Positions 6,872 through 13,404 of a stretch of DNA of 39,008 bases are shown here, in pieces (the first letter of the stretch is position 1; every line of letters starts with the position of its first letter). Source of the stretch: Phycisphaerae bacterium (GTDB lineage Bacteria > Planctomycetota > Phycisphaerae > SM23-33); NCBI GenBank assembly GCA_009783465.1, contig WRDM01000025.1, forward strand, positions 1 to 39,008, read 5' to 3'. The notes beneath the pieces are model-generated. The model did not search any database. It worked only from the letters and a program-made list of their open reading frames with translations, and was not told the DNA's origin. The translations under genes were made by a program, and so were the position numbers.

Positions 6872-8938
6872 TCAGGCGAGTTCCTGTCGTCGCCGCATGG
6901 CGGCGGGTTTTTTGTTGGCGACGAGGTCGGTCAGGGCGGCGGCGTTGGCGTCGATGCGGGCCATCGAGGCCGGGCTGAACATGGCGACCCACTCGCGGGG
7001 CACGTTGGCGCCACCGCGCAGCGCGCCGGCGAGCATGGCGCCCCGGCCGGCGATGGTGTCGCTGTCGCGTCCGATATTCGTTCCGCCGATGGCGGCCTGT
7101 CGGACATCGCCGTCGGCGATTTTGAACATCGCCAGCGCCAGACCCCAGAGTTCCAGCGGGTCGATGGCGTGATAGAGCAGGCACTTGTCGTAGAGTTCCG
7201 CGCGGGCGGCGAGGACGTCGTCGTACTTGTCGGCCACCTTGAGGCAGGTTTCGATGTAGTGCCGTGCGGACTTGAATTTCCGGCGGTCGAAGGTTTTCAG
7301 CGGCGTGGTGGGCGCGGCGTCGAGGGCGGCCTGTAGCACGCCGTCGACGGTGGCGTCGTGTCGCAGGGCGGCGGCGGTAGTGGCCGCCAGCATGCCCGCG
7401 GCGACGACGTCAAGCCCGCGCTGATACATGTAGGAAATCGCCACCGCGTCCTGGGCGGCCCAGGCGGGATCGGCGACATTGTACATGCCCGCAGGTTCCA
7501 GACACATTACCGTCGATCCCGTGACGATATTCCAGTGCCCCGTGATCCGCGGGTCCTGGCCGGCCATGATCAAATCGTAACTGTTGCCCATGCAGAGCGG
7601 GAAAAAGTGATCGCGGTTGAGCCGCCGCCGCCACGTTTGGCCGAAGTGGCGGGCCATCACCGGCGCGCCTTGGCGCTCGATGTACGTTTCCACCAGCAGC
7701 ATGGCCATCTGGTTGTCGTCCTCGGATTCGAGTTTCGAGGGGTCCAGCACGGTGAGGACGTGGTTGGGGAATCGCTTGTCGATGTCGTACCACATGGAGC
7801 CTTCGACGGGCGAGCCCATGGCGTTGCCGATCGCGCCGGCCAACAGGGCGCCTTTGATTTTGTCGTGCAGTTTCGATTCGCCGTTTTTCCGCGGCGCGGC
7901 CAGTGTTTGCACCGAGCGCAGGATGTCGCGTTCCTCGGCCACGCGGGCCTGCACGATCGGCACGATGGCGAGCATGGGTTTGACGATGGCGCGGGCCCAG
8001 GCGAGCCATTCGGCGGGGAAGATCTTCGGGCCGTGCATGGCCCCGGCGGCGGCGCCGGCGGTCATGGCGGCGACGCAGTGGGCGCCGGTCCATCCGCCTT
8101 CGCCGGGCATGCCATGGTGTCGCGTGTTGATGATGGCGGCCATGAGCTTGCGAGGCTGATCGTGGAAGTTGTACAACGCCGGCAGGGCGGCGCGGGCGGG
8201 GTTGGCGTCGAGCCACTGCTGGGTGGCCTCGGTGGGCGTGACGGCGGCAGTCTGCTGATACTGCGTGATGAAGGCGGCCTCGTCGCGGATCGGCAAACCC
8301 CACAGCAGGCGGTTGTATTCCAGGGCGAGTGGCTTGGCTTCTTCGCGCAGGATGGCCTGGACGGGCGCATAGAGTTCCTGCGGGGTGTTGGCGGCGAAGG
8401 CGGCCGCGACCAGCGCGGCGCACGTGGCCGCCCAGTCCGCGCCGACCCGCGGCTGCGCGACGCTGGCCAACTCGATGCCGTCGAAAAACGCCCGCGACGG
8501 ATCGGCGAAATGGAAGATGCCGACCACCGGCATGACGGCGGCGATGATGCCGCACGGCGCGGTATTCATGCCCGTGATTCGCGGGTTCATGCCTTCGCGG
8601 AGGAGTTCCTGCGTGGTGTGCAGCCCGTCGAGGGGGAAGGCGGGCGTGAGGGCGGTTTTGTCGCGGGTCAGCTCGGCGGCGAAGTCCTCGGGCGTCGCCC
8701 GCCCGCCGGCCCGCGTGTACGCGTTGACGCCAAGCTGGAGCAGCCCGGTGAGCTTGGCCCACCACTGATTGGTCGGGATCGGTTTCCACGTCGTGTTTCG
8801 GGTCAGTTCCGTCTCCAGCGGCGGCAGGTTCCAGGCGGTGGCGAAGTCGGCGTGAATCCGCACGAGCCTGCCAAAGGCCAGTTCCGACCCGATCACGGCG
8901 CCCAACAGCGCCCCGTCAATTTTTTCCGCGAGCGTCAT
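6872..8938 (-). CDS. Tandem ADP-ribosylglycohydrolase-fold protein
   Basis: 688 aa with two ADP-ribosylglycohydrolase (ARH/DraG) repeats. The C-terminal repeat (from about residue 355) has the start motif GALLAGAIGNAMGSPVEG, the di-aspartate ESEDDNQM and the magnesium motif GRDSDTIAGRGAMLAGAL, so it may remove ADP-ribose or a related group. The N-terminal repeat keeps the fold (GALLGAVIGS, ITGMN, ADPSRA) but has TNQ where DD is expected and GGWTGAHCVAAM in place of GGDTDTIA, and is likely inactive. The ATG at 8938 is preferred to 8959 because AGGA sits 6 nt upstream. It shares strand with the GH10-like gene. Confidence 0.8.
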   Translation of the reverse strand: MTLAEKIDGALLGAVIGSELAFGRLVRIHADFATAWNLPPLETELTRNTTWKPIPTNQWWAKLTGLLQLGVNAYTRAGGRATPEDFAAELTRDKTALTPAFPLDGLHTTQELLREGMNPRITGMNTAPCGIIAAVMPVVGIFHFADPSRAFFDGIELASVAQPRVGADWAATCAALVAAAFAANTPQELYAPVQAILREEAKPLALEYNRLLWGLPIRDEAAFITQYQQTAAVTPTEATQQWLDANPARAALPALYNFHDQPRKLMAAIINTRHHGMPGEGGWTGAHCVAAMTAGAAAGAMHGPKIFPAEWLAWARAIVKPMLAIVPIVQARVAEERDILRSVQTLAAPRKNGESKLHDKIKGALLAGAIGNAMGSPVEGSMWYDIDKRFPNHVLTVLDPSKLESEDDNQMAMLLVETYIERQGAPVMARHFGQTWRRRLNRDHFFPLCMGNSYDLIMAGQDPRITGHWNIVTGSTVMCLEPAGMYNVADPAWAAQDAVAISYMYQRGLDVVAAGMLAATTAAALRHDATVDGVLQAALDAAPTTPLKTFDRRKFKSARHYIETCLKVADKYDDVLAARAELYDKCLLYHAIDPLELWGLALAMFKIADGDVRQAAIGGTNIGRDSDTIAGRGAMLAGALRGGANVPREWVAMFSPASMARIDANAAALTDLVANKKPAAMRRRQELA

Positions 8939-9018
8939 GGCGATTCCTTTTTTTTGCATGGTTTGGTTGTGCTGGAACGTCGTATCTATATGTTTACGGC
9001 GCGTCGTTGCCGTGCGAT

Positions 9019-9150
9019 CTTTCGTGTAGGCTGTTAGACGGTTAGGCTGTTAGACTGTTAGGTGCCGGCTCATGAGGCTTTAGGCCTAATGATTCATACG
9101 CCCGCGCCGAACAGCCTAATAGTCTAACAGCCTAACCGTCTACACGAAAG
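9019..9150. repeat. Composite inverted repeat with octamer arms (family D, copy 1)
   Basis: The outer 11 bp CTTTCGTGTAG (9019-9029) and CTACACGAAAG (9140-9150) are perfect inverted repeats. Inside, the left arm has four octamers of the type GCTGTTAG/ACGGTTAG, and the right arm has three when read in reverse complement, so one arm has lost or gained one unit. Each octamer carries TAG. It lies in the divergent intergenic region between the ADP-ribosylglycohydrolase gene and the PDZ protease gene. A single arm of this type occurs at 38967-38992. Confidence 0.82.
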
Positions 9151-9189
9151 AATGAGCGAACACGATACGATGACCCTGATGAGGTATCT

Positions 9190-11232
9190 ATGAAAACAGT
9201 GACGTGTCTGATGATGCTGGTAACGGTCATAGCGGCGGGGTGTACGGGGCCTGTTGTGCCCGCGGGGCCTGGCGGGGTGGATTCGGCCAGCGTCGAGCGG
9301 GCGGTGGAGGCGGTGTATCCGGCGCTGGTTCGGCTGAAGGTGGTGTCGACCACGCCGTCGGGCGGGCGGATGATTCGTTCGCAGGGTTCCGGCAGCGGGG
9401 CGATCATTTCCGCCGACGGGTACGTCGTGACGAACCATCACGTCGCGGGCAACGCCGAGCGGATCGTCTGCCGTCTGAGCAACGGCGAGGAGATGGACGC
9501 CGTCCGCGTCGGCACCGATCCGATGACGGACATCTGCGTGGTGCAGCTTCGCCCCGACGCGAGGCAGGGGCCTCGGACGTTTCCCACGGCCCGGTGGGGC
9601 GACAGCGACCAACTGCGTGTCGGCGACAGCGTGCTGGCGATGGGCAGTCCGGCCGGCGTGACGCAGTCGGTGACGGTGGGCGTCGTCAGCAACACGGCCA
9701 TGATGACGCCGTACGGCACGGGCATGAAAATGCGAGGCGAGACCATCGGCACGCTGGTGCGGTGGATCGGGCATGACGCGGTGATTTATCCCGGCAACAG
9801 CGGCGGGCCTCTGGTGAATCTGGCGGGCGAGATCGTCGGCATCAACGAGGTGGGCATGGGCAGCCTGGGCGGGGCGATTCCGTCGAACCTTGCCCGCGAC
9901 GTGGTGCGGCAGCTCATCGAATACGGCAAGGTGTCGCGCGCCTTCACGGGCCTGGAATGCCAGCCGCGGCTGAAGAACAGCCCGCAGACGACGGGCGTGC
10001 TGGTGGGCGGCGTGGTGCCCGACTCGCCGGCCGCCAGGGCGGGCATCCACCCCGGCGATCTGATCACGGCCATCGACGGCGTGGTCGTCTCGGCGGCCAG
10101 CCGGGAAGATCTGCCTATCGTGCATCAATTGCTATTGTCTCAGCCGGCGGGCAAATCGCTGAGCGTGACGTTCGATCGCGACGGGCAAACGCACACCGTC
10201 GACGTGGTGACGACCGCCCGCCAGCGCGTCCTTGGCGACGACGAGGAAGTCAAAGCCTGGGGCATGACCGCGCTGGACATCACCGGCCCGTTAGCGATCG
10301 AAATGCAGCGGCCCAGCACCGACGGCGTGATCGTGCAGACGGTCCTGCCCAGCGGACCGGCCGCCAGCGCCAAACCTACCTTGCAGGGCCTTGGCGGGGG
10401 CGTGGACATCATCACCGAAGTGGCCGGTCGAAAAGTGACTGACCTGGCCAGCCTGCGGCGAATCACCGACGAACTGACCAAGCCCAACGAGGAGACGCCC
10501 GTGCTGGTCGCGTTCGACCGCGGGCGACAACAGTTTTTGACCGTCGTGAAACTCGGCAAAAAAACGCCGCCCCGCGACGTGATGACCGCCCGAAAGGCCT
10601 GGCTGGGCGTCGAAACGCAGGTGCTCACGCGTGACCTGGCCGAGGCGCTGAATCTACCCAGAGGCTCCACAGGCGTCCGCGTGACGTACGTGCGGGCGGA
10701 CTCCGCCGCGGCCGAGGCGGACCTGCACATCGGTGACGTCATTCTCCGGCTCGATAAAAATCCCGTCCGCGACACACGGCCCGAGGATAATTCCTTTGCC
10801 TATATGATCCAAGCCTACGCGATCGACGCGACGGCCACGCTGACGATCGTCCGCGACGGCGAAACGATCACGCGCGACGTCAAACTCGAAGCCTCGCCCG
10901 CGCCCCTGAGCGAACTCCGCGTCTACGAGGACCGGCAGTTCGAGTTCTCCGCGCGCGATCTGGCGCCCGTGGACCGCGAGGACAGAAAACTGGCCAGGGA
11001 CGTCTGCGGTGTGCTCGTGACGGCGGTGGAAAACGGCGGCTGGGCGGACCTCGGAGGCCTGTCGGTCGGCGACATCGTGCTCGCCATCGACGGCGGCGAC
11101 ATCGCCAACCTGGATGCCCTGGAAAAAACGCTCGCGCGGGCCCAAACGGACAAAGCGACGCACCTGGTCCTGTTCATCCGCCGCGGCGTGCATACGATGT
11201 TCCTCCAACTGGAGCCGATGTGGGAGAAGTAG
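9190..11232 (+). CDS. Lipoprotein HtrA/Deg-type serine protease with several PDZ domains
   Basis: A 680-aa envelope protease. A lipobox (IAAGC, Cys18) follows a short hydrophobic leader. The trypsin-like domain has the catalytic triad His84 (TNHHV), Asp114 (TDICVV) and Ser204 (GNSGGP). After about residue 250 come several PDZ-like units, the clearest around 255-345 (SPAARAGIHPGDLITAIDG), 485-570 and 605-675 (GGLSVGDIVLAIDGG). GAGG at 9181-9184 sets the start. A second, protease-dead relative lies directly downstream. Its likely job is quality control or regulated cleavage at the membrane. The multi-PDZ layout is larger than DegP or DegS. Confidence 0.87.
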   Translation: MKTVTCLMMLVTVIAAGCTGPVVPAGPGGVDSASVERAVEAVYPALVRLKVVSTTPSGGRMIRSQGSGSGAIISADGYVVTNHHVAGNAERIVCRLSNGEEMDAVRVGTDPMTDICVVQLRPDARQGPRTFPTARWGDSDQLRVGDSVLAMGSPAGVTQSVTVGVVSNTAMMTPYGTGMKMRGETIGTLVRWIGHDAVIYPGNSGGPLVNLAGEIVGINEVGMGSLGGAIPSNLARDVVRQLIEYGKVSRAFTGLECQPRLKNSPQTTGVLVGGVVPDSPAARAGIHPGDLITAIDGVVVSAASREDLPIVHQLLLSQPAGKSLSVTFDRDGQTHTVDVVTTARQRVLGDDEEVKAWGMTALDITGPLAIEMQRPSTDGVIVQTVLPSGPAASAKPTLQGLGGGVDIITEVAGRKVTDLASLRRITDELTKPNEETPVLVAFDRGRQQFLTVVKLGKKTPPRDVMTARKAWLGVETQVLTRDLAEALNLPRGSTGVRVTYVRADSAAAEADLHIGDVILRLDKNPVRDTRPEDNSFAYMIQAYAIDATATLTIVRDGETITRDVKLEASPAPLSELRVYEDRQFEFSARDLAPVDREDRKLARDVCGVLVTAVENGGWADLGGLSVGDIVLAIDGGDIANLDALEKTLARAQTDKATHLVLFIRRGVHTMFLQLEPMWEK

Positions 11233-11240
11233 CCCGCAGA

Positions 11241-11402
11241 AGCCAGTAGCCAATAGCCACAAGCCAGCAGGTATGGAAGGACGAGGGCGAAATGGCCATG
11301 AAAGCGGGAACGGATATGTGTATGGTAAAACGCGGAATCGTGTGATTTTGCCGTAGGCCCGCCGTACCTATTGGCTACTGGCTGATGGCTACTGGCTGTT
11401 GG
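11241..11402. repeat. Composite inverted repeat with heptamer arms (family A, copy 2)
   Basis: The left arm 11241-11270 is built from AGCCAGT/AGCCAAT/AGCCACA heptamers. The right arm 11368-11402 is built from CTATTGG/CTACTGG/CTGATGG. The core begins GGTATGGAAGGACGAGGGCG, almost the same as the copy at 34388, and ends CGCCGTACC. It sits between the protease and its inactive relative. The sequence just after the right arm (CCCTCGAACCTGTGGAACG) resembles the flank of the family C elements. Confidence 0.83.
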
Positions 11403-11459
11403 CTCTCCCTCGAACCTGTGGAACGATTTCACCCACACGAAAGAAGAAAGGACGATCGA

Positions 11460-12263
11460 ATGAAAACGTGGACGAGTGTACTGTTGATGGCTTGCGTGGC
11501 GGCGGTTCCTGTGGCGGCGTTGGATAAGGAGCAGACGGCGCAGGCCCGCAAGGTGTTTGAGGCCAACAAAAACGCCGTCGTGTTTTTGACGGGCGTGACG
11601 CAGATGGAGTTGGCCGCCGCGGGGCAGACGGTGGAACGCGAGGGGAATTTCCAGACCATCGGCACGGTGATCGACCCGTCGGGCATGGTGGTGGCGGCCT
11701 TGAGCACGATCGGCGCCAGCGGCGAGCAGACGGTCGGGGCGCAGCGTGTCCTTATCAAGGTCAAGCGGCACGATCAGGTGAAGATCGTCCTGGAGGACGG
11801 CACGGAAGTCCCCGCCGACGTCGTGCTCAAGGACCCGGACCTGGACCTGGCGTTCATTATGCCTCGCAAGGAGAGCGATGAATACAAGGCAGCCACGTGG
11901 ACCGTGGCCGCGATGGACGCTTCCGCCGAGGTGCGGATCCTGGACACCGTGCTGATCGTCGCCCGCGTGGGCAGGAGTTTCAATCTCGAATCCATCGCCG
12001 GCTTGAGCGAGATCAGCGGCGTCGTGACCAAGCCGCGAAAATTTTATCTTGGCCCCACGCGGCCGGGCGCGCCGGTCTTCACGCTCGGCGGCCAGGCCAT
12101 CGGCATTACGGTGATGTACAAGGCCCCCGGCGACGACAGCTCCCGCGCCGTCGTCGTCCTGCCGGCGGAGGACGTGCTGAAAATCGCCGAACAAGCCAAA
12201 TCCGCCAAGCCGGCGGAGGAGGAGGAAGAAACCTCGCCGGCTCCGACGGACGAGGAAGAGTGA
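11460..12263 (+). CDS. Secreted trypsin-fold pseudoprotease (HtrA-like, inactive)
   Basis: 267 aa with a signal peptide (cleavage near AALDK, residue 20). The pattern follows the HtrA protease core: TIGTVIDPSGMVVAALSTIG aligns to the His region, DPDLDLAFI to the Asp region, and RPGAPVFTLGGQAIGI to the Ser region. His is replaced around residues 80-82, Asp129 remains, and GNSGGP has become PGAPVFT, so no serine nucleophile is left. The C-terminus is acidic (EEEEE, DEEE). AAAGGA at 11447-11452 fixes the ATG at 11460. It probably pairs with the active protease upstream, as an adaptor or decoy; that role is inferred. Confidence 0.72.
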   Translation: MKTWTSVLLMACVAAVPVAALDKEQTAQARKVFEANKNAVVFLTGVTQMELAAAGQTVEREGNFQTIGTVIDPSGMVVAALSTIGASGEQTVGAQRVLIKVKRHDQVKIVLEDGTEVPADVVLKDPDLDLAFIMPRKESDEYKAATWTVAAMDASAEVRILDTVLIVARVGRSFNLESIAGLSEISGVVTKPRKFYLGPTRPGAPVFTLGGQAIGITVMYKAPGDDSSRAVVVLPAEDVLKIAEQAKSAKPAEEEEETSPAPTDEEE

Positions 12264-12311
12264 CGCGGGACGTGTCCAAAGTGTGCATCCCTCTTTTTTA
12301 CGCGGCCTTCA

Positions 12312-12441
12312 TGTTCAGGCGCCACTGGCCACAGGCCCTGCCATTTTGCGTTGTAGATCGGTGTGACAGACGAGGCGTTCCGTCGCTCACTCCGCCTTAC
12401 AACGCAAAATGGCAGGGCCTGTGGCCAGTGGCGCCTGAACA
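12312..12441. repeat. Perfect 44-bp inverted repeat (family G, copy 1)
   Basis: Positions 12312-12355 and 12398-12441 are reverse complements without mismatch by my reading, around a 42-nt loop. The stem holds GCGCCACTGGCCACAGGCCC and then TGCCATTTTGCGTTGTA. A related inner arm pair is at 21259-21378, a lone arm at 35699-35722, and a degraded relative near 28880-28910. It begins 48 nt after the pseudoprotease stop codon and would fold into a very stable RNA hairpin, so it may act as a transcript end. Confidence 0.9.
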
Positions 12442-12553
12442 CAAAGGGCATGCGATAAACCGGATAATGCATATGCGTTTGTCCTGATCATTCGTCCGCG
12501 TCTCTTCCCTTCCCACCCGCCGTATGCTATTCTCTACCCCCGTGGAAAACACC

Positions 12554-13135
12554 ATGTCAGTTGGCGATCCGTCGAACGACGCCGTGAACGCGGCTGGGGC
12601 GGAGTCTGCCCTGGACGTGCCGCGATGGTTTTACGTGATCCATGGCCGGCGGCTGGGGCCGATCTCCTCGGTCGAAATCACGCAGTTGTTGTTGCGAGGC
12701 CCGTATGATCCGCAGATGCTCGTCTGGCGGCGGGGGATGATCGCGTGGGCGCCGGTTTCGCAGACGGCGGAGCTGATGTTGCCGGGGCTGCCGTCGTCGT
12801 CGGTGCCGCAGTTGTTGTCGGCGCCCCTCACGGTGGACAGGCAACTTCGCAACGCCCGCATCAATTGCGTTGCCATCGCGGTGGCGTTGGGGCTGGCGTG
12901 TCTGCTTCTGATCGGCGCGGGTGTCGGAGGGGCAGGGGCGCCGCTGGCGGGGCGGCTGTTTGTCACGTTCGCGCTGACGCTGCTGCCGGCGATATTCGTC
13001 GCGATTTATCTGCCGCTGCGGATTCGCGTGATCCAGTCGCTGCCGGTCGGCTATCGCGTGGCGGGGTTCCTTGGCGGCCTGGGTATGATCGTTCTGTGCC
13101 TGGGCACGCTGGTGGCGGCGTTGACGGTGGCATGA
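12554..13135 (+). CDS. GYF_2-domain membrane protein
   Basis: 193 aa. Residues about 25-70 form a GYF_2-type domain (WFYVIHGRRLGPISSVEI, then WRRGMIAWAPVSQ), a fold thought to bind peptides. It is followed by three hydrophobic segments (about residues 105-130, 137-155 and 165-192) that place it in the inner membrane with the domain probably cytoplasmic. GTGGA about 7 nt upstream supports the ATG at 12554; an in-frame ATG at 12524 is possible. Such proteins are common and mostly unstudied in planctomycetes. It precedes the secretin on the same strand, separated by 269 nt. No specific function can be assigned. Confidence 0.75.
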   Translation: MSVGDPSNDAVNAAGAESALDVPRWFYVIHGRRLGPISSVEITQLLLRGPYDPQMLVWRRGMIAWAPVSQTAELMLPGLPSSSVPQLLSAPLTVDRQLRNARINCVAIAVALGLACLLLIGAGVGGAGAPLAGRLFVTFALTLLPAIFVAIYLPLRIRVIQSLPVGYRVAGFLGGLGMIVLCLGTLVAALTVA

Positions 13136-13194
13136 CGAAGGTTTCGAAAAAATTTCAAAAAGGCGCGAAAAATTTCGTTCCTGACGAAATAGGA

Positions 13195-13404
13195 CTTGCA
13201 AGGTGTCGGGATGCGAGGGTAAATTCTCGCAGTTAGAAATGATTCACTGACTCGAAGGCATCCGTGCGCTTGGTATGGAGCGCGGATGGGCGACGCTGAC
13301 GACGGTGGCTGAGGATGATTGGGCGACGAGTGTCGCACTCATCCCATGTGCAGCGTCGGCGTCGATCGAAGATCGCTCGGACAATCTTCCGAAAGGAGTA
13401 CGCA
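13195..13404 (+). promoter_or_regulatory. Possible promoter and structured leader of the secretin gene
   Basis: TTGCAA near 13195 and TAAATT near 13219 are spaced about 18 nt apart and could form a weak sigma-70 promoter. The following 180 nt contain several short inverted repeats, for example CGACGCTG near 13291 with CAGCGTCG near 13360, and GACGAGTG with a following CACTCATC near 13325-13346. AAGGAG at 13393-13398 ends the leader. No known riboswitch motif is recognised. Confidence 0.35.
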
